DNA of 64,000 bases from Calothrix sp. NIES-2098 (lineage in GTDB: Bacteria; Cyanobacteriota; Cyanobacteriia; Cyanobacteriales; Nostocaceae): the NCBI GenBank assembly GCA_002368175.1, contig AP018172.1, positions 8,063,001 to 8,127,000 on the forward strand, given 5' to 3'. Both the position numbers and the translations under genes were made by a program. The notes beneath the pieces were generated by a model. It did no database searches. It was not told where the DNA came from and worked only from the letters and a program-made list of their open reading frames with translations. Below are positions 26,866 to 35,576 of the stretch, one piece after another (position 1 is the first letter of the stretch; the number at the start of each line of letters is the position of its first letter).

Positions 26866-28227
26866 TTATTCCGTTGTCGTGTCTGCTTTTAGGCGTCGGA
26901 GTTGGACTTGGTGCAACCGGGGCCCAATGACTGAAACTACAGTAAATTCGAGATTTTCAAACAAGAAAGTTTCACCTTTGGCGGGAAGTTTCTGAAGATT
27001 GTATAGCAGGAAGCCGCCTAATGTTTGATATTCCTTAGTCAAAGGCAAATTCAGGTCTAAAACTTCGTTGAGGTCTTCTAAGTTGATTTGCGCTTGTACC
27101 AGAAATGTCTGCTCGTCTAACATCTGGATGAGTAAATCTTCAGCGCTGTCCAGTACGCCTGCATCGCCAATGATTTCGGCAATTACATCGTGCAGCGTTA
27201 CCAAGCCCACGATACCGCCAAATTCATTCACCACCATCACCATCGCTGGTTTTTCCTGCTGCATCATTGGTAATAGTTCGCTCAAGGGAGTGTGTTCTGG
27301 AACAAAGCGCGCCGGACGCATCCAAGGTTGAATGAGCGATTCTAAAGTCAGCTTCCCTACAGCCAAAGATTGTGCCAAATCTTTAAAGTAAACTATGCCA
27401 CGAATGTCGTCTAAAGATTCGCCAATAATTGGATAGCGGGAATGACCGCTAGCAGACATTTCTTTGAGAAATCTCTGAAAGTTAGCATCTTTGGGCAAAG
27501 CGACAATGCTAGTGCGGGGAATCATGACTTCTTGTACCATCACATCCCCAAATTCAAAAACGTTATTTAATAGTTCTCGCTCTGAAAGCTGTAAACCAGT
27601 TGATTCTCGTTCTGTAGAAATAATTAACTGCAATTCTTCTGGAGTTACAGGTGGTCTCCAACCTTGTCCTGTGTATTCAATGCCAAACAGTCTTAAAAGC
27701 CAGCGATTGGATTGGTTAAGAATCCAGATGAAAGGGCTAAAAAAACGCACGATCGCTTTGACTGACGGCCCCAAAAATCTGGCTAGCTGTTCTGAGTACA
27801 GCATTGCTACTGATTTGGGGCAAAGTTCTCCTAAAACAATTTGCAGATAGGCAATCAAAAAAAAGGTGATAGGAACCGATAGAGAATGAGCGATAAATAG
27901 GCTCATTTCTCTAGGTAAAGGCCAGGATTTTAGCCATGCATCCACTAAGACAACAATCGAGCTTTCGCCAATCCATCCCAGTGCCAAACTAGAAAGCGTA
28001 ATGCCTAACTGGGTGGTAGAGAGCAGTCGGTCAATACTACGTTGCAACATTTCTACGGCGATCGCAGGAATATCACCAGCTTGGACTAACTGATGGATAC
28101 GCGATCGCCGCACTGTCACCATTGAAAACTCAGCTGTGACAAAAAAAGCATTGATGGCAATCAGTAGCAGCACTGATAACAATCGCAGCCCCACATCTGT
28201 CCAAATTAAGCTAGGAAAACCACTCAC
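26866..28227 (-). CDS. CNNM/CorC-type membrane protein (DUF21, CBS pair, CorC_HlyC domain)
   Basis: About 453 residues. An N-terminal DUF21 membrane domain (LRLLSVLLLIAINAFFVTAEFSMV...) with three to four helices is followed by a CBS pair (MVQEVMIPRTSIVALPKDANF; MRPARFVPEHTPLSELLPMMQ...GIVGLVTLHDVIAEIIGD) and a C-terminal CorC_HlyC domain (LGGFLLYNLQKLPAKGETFLFENLEFTVV). Homologues act in Mg2+ or Co2+ efflux and are often called hemolysin-like without proof of haemolysis. The frame extends to a TTG at 28374, but that part has no membrane or domain content; I chose the GTG at 28227, with another GTG at 28194 possible. Confidence 0.87.
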   Translation of the reverse strand: MSGFPSLIWTDVGLRLLSVLLLIAINAFFVTAEFSMVTVRRSRIHQLVQAGDIPAIAVEMLQRSIDRLLSTTQLGITLSSLALGWIGESSIVVLVDAWLKSWPLPREMSLFIAHSLSVPITFFLIAYLQIVLGELCPKSVAMLYSEQLARFLGPSVKAIVRFFSPFIWILNQSNRWLLRLFGIEYTGQGWRPPVTPEELQLIISTERESTGLQLSERELLNNVFEFGDVMVQEVMIPRTSIVALPKDANFQRFLKEMSASGHSRYPIIGESLDDIRGIVYFKDLAQSLAVGKLTLESLIQPWMRPARFVPEHTPLSELLPMMQQEKPAMVMVVNEFGGIVGLVTLHDVIAEIIGDAGVLDSAEDLLIQMLDEQTFLVQAQINLEDLNEVLDLNLPLTKEYQTLGGFLLYNLQKLPAKGETFLFENLEFTVVSVIGPRLHQVQLRRLKADTTTE

Positions 28228-28379
28228 GGCTAAAGCTCGTGTACAACTTATGCACCCACTCTTAGATTTACAATTTTGGATTCGGGAATTAGGGATAGTG
28301 GTTGCAATTTTTCCCCAGTCCCCGTATTCAACTACGGTAGGGATTTGCGTAGCTGGATTGTTTAACGAGAGCAAATTGT

Positions 28380-28436
28380 TCGCGGAAGCCTTCGCAGTGC
28401 CAGTATCTCACGAATGCTTCGCAGCGAGTTCTGCTT
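28380..28436. repeat. Short palindromic repeat (GAAGCCTTCGCAGTGCC..GAATGCTTCGCAGCGAG)
   Basis: Two related words with CTTCGCAG cores about 37 bases apart, between the CorC-type gene and the next gene. Such GCTTCGCAGCG words are common dispersed repeats in Nostoc-like genomes. Confidence 0.45.
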
Positions 28437-28522
28437 GATAAAGGAAGCTAATCCAACTACTAGCTTTTGCTTCTTTAGATCTCATCTAAAATTTCAAAAC
28501 CCACAATTCACAATTGCCTCAC

Positions 28523-29224
28523 CTATTTTTCTACAGGAATATTCGTCACTTCCAACTTTAATTGTTGAGCAGGATAATCTGTCAGCGCCAGAGAAACCTT
28601 TTTGACATCATCGAGTAGAGCTGTAGGAATACTTACTGTACCGGAAAAAGCTGGGCCATTAGCTGGTAATTCTGCTGGTAAACCCTCTGTACTAGCACTG
28701 AGAGTTCGTCCTTTGTCATCGGTGACATCCAAAAAACTATAAAGGAAGCGTACAGAATCAGCACCTTTATTCTGCATTTTCACTTTCAGTAGTAAATCTC
28801 CACCCGAATAGCGAGCAGATTGCACAGAAAAAGTTACCCCTTTATTTTCAGCAGTGACAGGAAATCCTTTTTGGAGTTTTTCTTCAGCCACTTCTGTAGG
28901 CTTTTCTTCAGGCTTCTGCTTATTAGTGTTGGTATCCTCATCATCTTCATCTAGCTTTTCGGACTTAGCGGCCTTGGTCTTACCCTCAATTCGTGCCTTG
29001 ACAATTTTGAGGATTTCTTCTTCTTTTAATAACGCTAAGTTTCCCGATTGTGAGTTAGAGGACTTACTGCTAGTAAATTTACTTGTGGGACGGCCATCTG
29101 GTGTGCTGACGCCTTTGAGTGCTGAACTCCCTAAAGTGAAGCCCCAAAATGCGCTGACAGACCCTGCTCCCAACATCAGGGTTAACAAAATTAACGTAAG
29201 AAGTACAGTGGAATTTAATTTCAT
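28523..29224 (-). CDS. Exported hypothetical protein with charged linker and beta-rich C-terminal domain
   Basis: A 233-residue protein. Residues 5-25 form a signal peptide or anchor (TVLLTLILLTLMLGAGSVSAF), followed by a serine-rich and a Lys/Glu-rich linker (about 45-118, EKLDEDDEDTNTNKQKPEEKP). Residues 120-233 form a domain with VTAENKGVTFSVQSARYSGGDLLLKVKMQNKGADSVRFLYSFLDVTDDKGRTL, which looks like a DUF4352-type immunoglobulin fold found in secreted proteins. No enzyme motif. Probably periplasmic or thylakoid-lumen facing. Isolated between the CorC-type gene and a tRNA. Confidence 0.65.
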   Translation of the reverse strand: MKLNSTVLLTLILLTLMLGAGSVSAFWGFTLGSSALKGVSTPDGRPTSKFTSSKSSNSQSGNLALLKEEEILKIVKARIEGKTKAAKSEKLDEDDEDTNTNKQKPEEKPTEVAEEKLQKGFPVTAENKGVTFSVQSARYSGGDLLLKVKMQNKGADSVRFLYSFLDVTDDKGRTLSASTEGLPAELPANGPAFSGTVSIPTALLDDVKKVSLALTDYPAQQLKLEVTNIPVEK

Positions 29225-29546
29225 CGCTCTTGAGCTATTGCGGAATCAGGCTAGTTTATTTAAACGTATTTAGGCTATTGACTGTGTCAAGTTTAGTTTT
29301 TTTGGTTTATGCCTCACCCAACCGTGGGTGAAACAAGTTCAAAGTTAGCGTATCTACGTATCCTCAAGTCCCCTTCATTGATCGGTGGGGTTAACCCAAA
29401 ACTAAAATTTGTGAACCTCAATCCTTATAAGAACTTAATCAATATTAGTCTGCACTATCTCATAATCAAATTATGTAGTAAAAAAATCTGGTAAACTAGC
29501 TTCGAGGGTATACGAGCTAGTAAAATCAAGCTACAATAAAATTCGA
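29225..29546. other. Intergenic gap before the CAU tRNA
   Basis: About 320 bases. A small hairpin CACCCA/TGGGTG lies at 29313-29328. An open frame at 29309-29494 (61 codons) has no recognisable domain and no ribosome site and is judged chance. Confidence 0.4.
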
Positions 29547-29619
29547 CCAGGGTTGGCCGAGCGGTTGAGGCAGCGAACTCATAATTCGCCCAAGGCAGGT
29601 TCAACTCCTGCACCCTGGA
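29547..29619 (+). tRNA. tRNA with CAU anticodon, probably tRNA-Ile2 (lysidine-modified)
   Basis: A 73-base cloverleaf: acceptor CCAGGGT/ACCCTGG (29547-29553 with 29612-29618), D stem GCC/GGC, anticodon stem GCGAA/TTCGC with loop CTCATAA (anticodon CAU at 29580-29582), and T arm GCAGG TTCAACT CCTGC; discriminator A at 29619. It lacks the GGG/CCC anticodon stem of initiator tRNA. The D arm GGCCGAGCGGTTGAGGC resembles chloroplast trnI-CAU, which suggests the isoleucine tRNA whose C34 is changed by TilS; elongator Met is the alternative. CCA is not encoded. Confidence 0.9.
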
Positions 29620-29650
29620 TTAAAAAAATATTAAGTTAAATATGAAGTTT

Positions 29651-29707
29651 AAGGAGCCAGTCGCGTGGGCGGGTCTCCCGACTTGAGCGAACTGGCGTTG
29701 CTGAGTC
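29651..29707. repeat. Dispersed palindromic element (copy B)
   Basis: AAGGAGCCAGTCGCGTGGGC..TCTCCCGACTTGAGCGAACTGGCGTTGCTGAGT. It shares its flanking words with 19058-19160 and can fold on GCCAG/CTGGC with an inner GGGTCTCCC. It lies downstream of the tRNA. Confidence 0.5.
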
Positions 29708-29898
29708 ATGAGTTACTAATAATTCTGATATCGGTTGGAGCTAAATAATCCTGGAAAAGGTTCGAGAGACTAGCTATGAGAGACTAGGTAGTTTATTCTA
29801 GCCACCTAACTCCACCTTGTATCAACCTTTTCACCGAAACAGCATCAATGAGTGAGACGATCGCTCATTACTCAGCACTCTTACTATGGTAGTGAATT

Positions 29899-30318
29899 TT
29901 AAAAGCGGAACTCAGTACCCACTTTCATCTGTTCAGCATTGACACGGGGAGACATCAGTAGTGATGTGCCGTAAGGATTAGGTAAATCTGGGGTGCGAAG
30001 ATACGGATCGTTGGTAGCTTGCTGAGTCAGCATATCCCGATAAACACCGTTTACCAATTCACCATCGCGGGCAATTTCATTTTCAGGAAAAGAATTTGAA
30101 AACGACCCAGCGCCCAGAAAAGAGTCTAGCTGACGCTTCAAACTGCGATTTTCATAGAAATTTGGATCGTGTCGAAAAAAAGCACGCTCAATAGCATCAT
30201 TTGGGGCTTCATAATTAGGTGTTGCCGTTTGGGCGTTACCTACAGAAGGAAAAGCGATACCAGTAGCTAGCAATACCCAGAAAACACTCAGGGGTTTAAG
30301 GTTTATACCCATATTCAT
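29899..30318 (-). CDS. Secreted hypothetical protein
   Basis: A 139-residue protein with a signal peptide (LKPLSVFWVLLATGIAFPSVGNAQ, cleavage likely after AQ near residue 30). The mature part is polar, with FFRHDPNFYENRSLKRQLDSFLG and ending in MKVGTEFRF, an aromatic C terminus like that of some outer-membrane or periplasmic proteins. I do not recognise the family. GAGGAG precedes two ATGs (30318 and 30312); spacing favours the second, giving MGINLK. Isolated between the tRNA and pyrE. Confidence 0.6.
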   Translation of the reverse strand: MNMGINLKPLSVFWVLLATGIAFPSVGNAQTATPNYEAPNDAIERAFFRHDPNFYENRSLKRQLDSFLGAGSFSNSFPENEIARDGELVNGVYRDMLTQQATNDPYLRTPDLPNPYGTSLLMSPRVNAEQMKVGTEFRF

Positions 30319-30413
30319 TACTCCTCAACTTTTGGGCGAATCTTAATTTATGCTTAAATTCAGAACTCCGATCGGTTCAACCTTTGGTGTAGCACAATTT
30401 TTAACGTCTTGTA

Positions 30414-31034
30414 ATGACTTATTCTACTGAAACCCTCAATCAATCAGATATTTGGGCAGCTACTGCTGATTTGTCCACCCTGCGTAGTAAGTTACTGGAT
30501 TTATTTTGTCAACTTGCTTATCAAGAGGGTGATTTTGTTCTTTCGTCCGGGTTACGTAGCACTTATTACGTTAACAAGACACAGGTAACGCTACATCCCC
30601 AAGGCGCTTTAGCTGTAGGACGTTTACTTTTCCCTCTGTTACCTGCTGATACCCAAGCGGTAGCTGGTTTAACGCTAGGTGCTGACCCAATTGTGACCGC
30701 AGTCAGCGTGGTTTCTGTCTATGAAAATCGACCGATTCCAGCGCTGATTATTCGTAAAGAAGCTAAAGGTTATGGAACCAGGGCTTATATTGAAGGGCCT
30801 AGTTTGCCAGAAGGCGCAAAGGTTGTAGTTTTGGAAGATGTGGTCACGACAGGACAATCTGCTCTTAAGGCAGTTAACCGTCTACAAGAAGCAGGTTATA
30901 CCGTAGATAGAGTAATTGCACTAGTAGACCGTTTGCAAGGAGGTGGAGAGTTATATCAATCTGCTGGATTAAATTTTGAAGCGTTATTTTCGATTGAGGA
31001 GATTCAAAAGCGGTATCGGGAATTAGGAAAATAG
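30414..31034 (+). CDS. pyrE: Orotate phosphoribosyltransferase
   Basis: A 206-residue enzyme that joins orotate and PRPP to OMP in pyrimidine synthesis. The PRPP-binding motif VVVLEDVVTTGQSALKAVNRLQEAG is at about residues 137-161. FVLSSGLRSTYYVNKTQVTLHPQGA is the substrate-loop region and LIIRKEAKGYGT carries the catalytic lysines. Length is normal for bacterial PyrE without a PyrF fusion. A strong hairpin terminator follows at 31049. Another pyrimidine gene, pyrG, is in the window but unlinked. Confidence 0.96.
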   Translation: MTYSTETLNQSDIWAATADLSTLRSKLLDLFCQLAYQEGDFVLSSGLRSTYYVNKTQVTLHPQGALAVGRLLFPLLPADTQAVAGLTLGADPIVTAVSVVSVYENRPIPALIIRKEAKGYGTRAYIEGPSLPEGAKVVVLEDVVTTGQSALKAVNRLQEAGYTVDRVIALVDRLQGGGELYQSAGLNFEALFSIEEIQKRYRELGK

Positions 31035-31048
31035 TTAGGTATTGAAAG

Positions 31049-31080
31049 ATGCGTACACCTTCAGTGTACGCATTCCTCTT
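31049..31080 (+). terminator. pyrE terminator
   Basis: ATGCGTACAC (31049-31058) pairs perfectly with GTGTACGCAT (31064-31073) around CTTCA, followed by TCCTCTT. It lies 15 bases after the pyrE stop. Confidence 0.75.
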
Positions 31081-31237
31081 CATTTCACCTACAAAGATAT
31101 AACTAAGTACTGTGAACCATAATTTGCTGTTCTCAGCAAGTTCGCTCATGAATACTATCTAATTCGACTGCTAGATAGATTTCGTCTACGGTAATCTTTA
31201 CCTGATCAAGTTGCAATCTGCTGTAGTTGAAAACCCA

Positions 31238-34200
31238 TTATCTATTTGCTAAATATTCATACATCTGCCAACGCGAATTTACTTCGGCTTGTGCTTGTTC
31301 TAGCAGTTGTTTTGAAACTTCCGGCTTACTCTTAGCAAGCATTTTGAAGCGATTTTCTTGATACATTGATTGTTCTACCGATTGCTTCGGTGCTTTCATA
31401 TCCAATTGCAAGGGATTCTTACCCTGTTTCTGCAATTCAGGATTATACCGATAAAGCAGCCAACGCCCTGATTCTATCAAGGATTTTTGGTGATTCATGC
31501 CTGTGGTCATATTGATGCCGTGGGCGATGCAATGGCTGTAAGCAATAATCAAGGATGGGCCGTTGAAGGCTTCGGCTTCTAAAAATGCTCTCAGAGTATG
31601 TTCATCTCTTGCGCCTAAAGCTACACTCGCTACGTAGACATTTCCGTAGGTCATGGCGATTAAGCCTAGGTCTTTTTTCGGTGCAGGCTTACCACTAGCG
31701 GCAAATTTAGCGACGGCGGCTTTGGGGGTGGCTTTTGATGATTGTCCGCCTGTGTTGGAATATACTTCTGTATCCATCACCAGGATATTCACATTGCGAT
31801 CGCTGGCTAAAACATGGTCGATACCGCCAAAGTCAATATCATACGCCCAGCCGTCACCGCCGACAATCCAGACGCTTTTTCTGACTAGGTAATCTGCAAG
31901 AGATTTGAGATTTTGGAGTTGGGATATAAGATTGGGGTCGGATACGCAATTGCTGATTTCATCTAGTCGTTTCTTCAGCAATTCTACCCGTTCCCGTTGT
32001 TCCCAAATATCAGCTTCGGTGTTTTGCGTGGCGTTGAGGATGGAGTTAATGAGGTTATCATCAATTTCACCACGGAATTGTTGCAGCAATTCCGCCGCAA
32101 ATTCGGCTTGCTTATCTAAGGAAAGGCGGAAGCCAAAACCAAATTCGGCGTTATCTTCAAATAAGCTATTCGACCAAGCTGGGCCTCTTCCTTCGGCGTT
32201 GGTTGTCCAAGGAGTTGTGGGTAAATTTCCGCCGTAGATGGAAGAACAACCGGTTGCGTTGGCAATCACGGAGCGATCGCCAAACAATTGGGTTAATAAT
32301 TTTAAATAGGGTGTCTCGCCACAACCAGCACAAGCACCAGAAAATTCAAATAATGGTTCTTGCAGTTGTTGTTGGCGAATTTGGTTGAGTTTGAGTGGTC
32401 TGCGGTCGGGATGAGGCAAACTTAAGAAGAAATCCCAGTTTTTCCGTTCTTGTTCTCTCAAAGGTAGCTGCTGCGCCATGTTAATCGCTTTTTTCAATGG
32501 CTCAGTTTTATTTTTGGCTGGGCAGACATTCACACAAATAGCGCAGCCTGTACAATCTTCTGGGGCTACCTGAATGGTAAATTTCTGGTTGGCGAAGTCT
32601 CTATCTTTCGCATCAACTGACTTAAAGCTGGGTGGTGCATTAACCAATTCACTCGGCTGATAAGCCTTGGCGCGGATGGCGCTGTGAGGACATACCATCA
32701 CGCACTTACTACATTGTACGCAGACATCTTCATCCCAGACAGGAATTTCTTGGGCGACGTTGCGCTTTTCCCATTTAGTTGTACCTGTGGGGAATGTACC
32801 GTCTGCTGGTAGGCTACTTACAGGTAGATCATCACCTTCCCAGATCATGATTTTACCCAGAACTTCGCGGACAAATTCTGGTGCGCTGTCAAGTTGTGTA
32901 TTTTCGTTTAGGGTTTTGGGCTGGTGAATTATTTGGGGAATGTCTACCTTATGTAGATTAGCTAGAGTGTTGTCTACAGCTTGTAAATTCATGCGGACAA
33001 CTTCCGCGCCTTTTTTACCGTAGGTTTTCTCAATTGCTTGCTTAATTTTAGCGATCGCTTCTTCTTGGGATAAAACATTAGCTAAGGCAAAGAAGCACAC
33101 CTGCATAATGGTGTTAATTCTCCCACCCATGCCGCTACTACGGGCGACTTGATTAGCATTAATTACATATAATTTCAGGTGCTTATCGATAATTTGCTGC
33201 TGTACCTTTACGGGTAAATATTGCCAAACAGTATCCGCATCATACGGACTATTAACTAAAATCGTCGCCCCAGGAATCGCTGCTTTGAGAATGTCAATAT
33301 TTTCTAAAAATCCCCAGTGGTGGCAACCAATAAAGTTGGCTTTGTCGATGAGGTAAGTTGACCGAATAGGCTGCGGGCCAAAGCGTAGATGAGAAACCGT
33401 CATTGAGCCAGATTTCTTGGAATCATAGACAAAGTAGCCTTGGGCGTAGTTGTCGGTTTCTTCCCCAATAATCTTAATTGAGTTTTTGTTTGCCCCCACT
33501 GTACCATCGGAACCTAAGCCGTAAAACATTGCCCGCACAACATTATCTGCTTCCGTGGAGAAGTTCGAGTCAAAGCTTAGAGATGTATGGCTAACATCGT
33601 CATTAATCCCAATAGTAAAGTGATTTTTCGGCGTAGGTAAAGCCAGGTTATCAAAAACGCCCTTCACCATCGCCGGGGTAAATTCTTTTGAAGATAAACC
33701 ATAGCGACCACCAACAATTGATTTTAGATTTTGGATTTTGGATTTTGGATTGCTTTCATGAATTGCAGCTACCACATCTAAATAAAGTGGTTCGCCGGCG
33801 CTACCGGGTTCTTTGGTGCGGTCGAGGACTGCGATCGCTTTTACAGTATTAGGTAATGCTGCGATAAATCTTTCGACATCAAAGGGGCGGAATAGCCTAA
33901 CTTTGACGACACCGACTTTTTCCCCTTGGTTGTTGAGGTAATTTACGGTTTCATGAACGGTTTCGCAACCTGAACCCATAATTACAATTACCCGTTCGGC
34001 ATCCGGTGCGCCGTGGTATTCATAGATTTGATAATACCTGCCAGTGCGATCGCCAAATTCATTCATGAGGCGTTGGACAATTGCGGGGGTGGCGCTGTAA
34101 TAAGGGTTAGCACCTTCACGGGCTTGGAAGTAGATATCGGGGTTTTGGGCTGTACCCCGCAATACTGGGCGGTCGGGGGTAAGGGCGCGGTTGCGGTGAG

Positions 34201-34807
34201 CTAATATGAGGTTGTCGTCGATGAGCGATCGCAAATCATCATCAGCAAGTAATTTTACTTTCTGCACTTCATGGGAGGTGCGGAAACCATCAAAGAAGTG
34301 CATAAACGGGACTCGCGCCTCTAAAGTTGCAGCATAGGCGATGAGGGCAAAATCAAGATTTTCCTGCACCGAAGCCGAACATAGCAGCGCAAAGCCTGTT
34401 GCACGGGCTGCCATCACATCACTATGATCGCCGAAAATAGACAAAGCGTGGGTAGCTAAAGAACGTGCAGCAACGTGAATTGTCGCACTGGTTAATTCCC
34501 CAGCGATTTTGTAGAGATTGGGAATCATTAACAATAATCCCTGAGATGCGGTGAAAGTGGTACTCAGGGAACCTGTTTGCAACGCCCCATGTACCGCACC
34601 AGCCGCGCCGCCTTCACTTTGCATTTGCACTACGCTGGGAACTGTACCCCAGAGGTTAGGGCGATTTTCAGCCGCCCAAGCATCCGCCCATTCACCCATT
34701 GTTGAGGAGGGGGTGATGGGATAAATGGCAATTACTTCATTTAATTTGTAAGCAATCCGGGAAACAGCCTCATTCCCGTCAATAGTAGCAAAGGTTTTGT
34801 TCATCAT
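31238..34807 (-). CDS. nifJ: Pyruvate:ferredoxin (flavodoxin) oxidoreductase
   Basis: A 1189-residue single-chain PFOR that oxidises pyruvate with CoA to acetyl-CoA and CO2 and reduces ferredoxin or flavodoxin; in diazotrophs it can feed nitrogenase. Order of parts: N-terminal TPP/pyrimidine domain (IDGNEAVSRIAYKLNEVIAIYPITPSS), transketolase-like C domain (VGGRYGLSSKEFTPAMV), gamma domain, two 4Fe-4S motifs (CVQCSKCVMVCPHSA and CTGCAICVNVCPA, about 690-760), then the C-terminal TPP domain with GACAGCGETPYLKLL and IVGGDGWAYDIDFGG. It is complete. AGGAG precedes the double ATG. A palindrome with a T run stands 70 bases upstream on the opposite strand. Confidence 0.96.
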   Translation of the reverse strand: MMNKTFATIDGNEAVSRIAYKLNEVIAIYPITPSSTMGEWADAWAAENRPNLWGTVPSVVQMQSEGGAAGAVHGALQTGSLSTTFTASQGLLLMIPNLYKIAGELTSATIHVAARSLATHALSIFGDHSDVMAARATGFALLCSASVQENLDFALIAYAATLEARVPFMHFFDGFRTSHEVQKVKLLADDDLRSLIDDNLILAHRNRALTPDRPVLRGTAQNPDIYFQAREGANPYYSATPAIVQRLMNEFGDRTGRYYQIYEYHGAPDAERVIVIMGSGCETVHETVNYLNNQGEKVGVVKVRLFRPFDVERFIAALPNTVKAIAVLDRTKEPGSAGEPLYLDVVAAIHESNPKSKIQNLKSIVGGRYGLSSKEFTPAMVKGVFDNLALPTPKNHFTIGINDDVSHTSLSFDSNFSTEADNVVRAMFYGLGSDGTVGANKNSIKIIGEETDNYAQGYFVYDSKKSGSMTVSHLRFGPQPIRSTYLIDKANFIGCHHWGFLENIDILKAAIPGATILVNSPYDADTVWQYLPVKVQQQIIDKHLKLYVINANQVARSSGMGGRINTIMQVCFFALANVLSQEEAIAKIKQAIEKTYGKKGAEVVRMNLQAVDNTLANLHKVDIPQIIHQPKTLNENTQLDSAPEFVREVLGKIMIWEGDDLPVSSLPADGTFPTGTTKWEKRNVAQEIPVWDEDVCVQCSKCVMVCPHSAIRAKAYQPSELVNAPPSFKSVDAKDRDFANQKFTIQVAPEDCTGCAICVNVCPAKNKTEPLKKAINMAQQLPLREQERKNWDFFLSLPHPDRRPLKLNQIRQQQLQEPLFEFSGACAGCGETPYLKLLTQLFGDRSVIANATGCSSIYGGNLPTTPWTTNAEGRGPAWSNSLFEDNAEFGFGFRLSLDKQAEFAAELLQQFRGEIDDNLINSILNATQNTEADIWEQRERVELLKKRLDEISNCVSDPNLISQLQNLKSLADYLVRKSVWIVGGDGWAYDIDFGGIDHVLASDRNVNILVMDTEVYSNTGGQSSKATPKAAVAKFAASGKPAPKKDLGLIAMTYGNVYVASVALGARDEHTLRAFLEAEAFNGPSLIIAYSHCIAHGINMTTGMNHQKSLIESGRWLLYRYNPELQKQGKNPLQLDMKAPKQSVEQSMYQENRFKMLAKSKPEVSKQLLEQAQAEVNSRWQMYEYLANR

Positions 34808-34876
34808 TTACTCCTGCCTTGTTAGCCAGATGCGAAAATATCCACATTGCTCAGTAGAAGGGCATAAATAAACGTC

Positions 34877-34902
34877 AAGAGTCCAAATTTGGACTCTTTT
34901 TT
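34877..34902 (+). terminator. Perfect palindrome with T run, facing away from nifJ
   Basis: AAGAGTCCAAATTTGGACTCTT (34877-34898) is an exact 22-base inverted repeat followed by TTTT on the plus strand. It looks like a factor-independent terminator for a plus-strand transcript, yet the only thing upstream on that strand is antisense to the nifJ start. On the minus strand it would lie in the nifJ promoter or leader. Confidence 0.55.
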
Positions 34903-35445
34903 CCAGCCATTGACAACTAGGTTTTATTTATAACTGCCTGCTACTCAAAATTAAGGGAATGCATGGTTAGATGAATTAGAGTTAGCCAATTCCAGTCCAT
35001 AGTTTTTCTAAATATTCTTTTTTAAAGAACTGTCTTCTGCACAAATTCAAATTACACATTATTGGCAGATTTTAGTTCTATATTTATCTCTAATTCCCGT
35101 ATCATTATCTCACAGTCTATTCTATATAAATTTATATATATTACTCTTGTACTCAAGCGAACTTAAACCCTTGGTCTATGCATTTTAGGGAAATTATTGA
35201 TGATTTGGGGGTAGAGGTTCGAGAATTAATTATATAGGATTTACCGTCATCTTACTCGTGTTGTAATTTTTTAGCTATCCTAACTCATTAGGAGTAAAAT
35301 CCTAACTAAAAATTTATTGATAAGACTGCGGAATCACTTACTTACAGCTTGTAGTTATAAGTTTAAAGTAACAGCTTGAAGAATTATCACCTATTCCCTA
35401 TTGTTGAGTTTACTATAGCAATCCGATTTAATTATTGAGTATATG

Positions 35446-35468
35446 TAGGGTGGGCATTGCCCACCCTA
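35446..35468. repeat. Palindromic repeat TAGGGTGGGC/GCCCACCCTA
   Basis: A perfect 10-bp stem with loop ATT. The word GGGTGGGCATTGCCCACCC is a frequent dispersed palindrome in cyanobacterial genomes. It lies 110 bases before the TolB-like gene. Confidence 0.7.
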
Positions 35469-35576
35469 ATATTTATCAGTAATCTTAGAAAATCGCGAAC
35501 AAAATTGAACTTTCAATAGTCAAGCTAATTTAGTTGATAAATAAAATCATCTATACAATAATTGTAGTGACTAATA

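Larger units (their letters stand above)
34808..35576. other. Long divergent gap between nifJ and the TolB-like gene
   Basis: About 770 bases, AT-rich. It holds the palindrome at 34877-34902, the inverted repeat at 35446-35468 and presumably two promoters. I find no convincing gene. It is long enough to hold an unrecognised small RNA. Confidence 0.5.
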
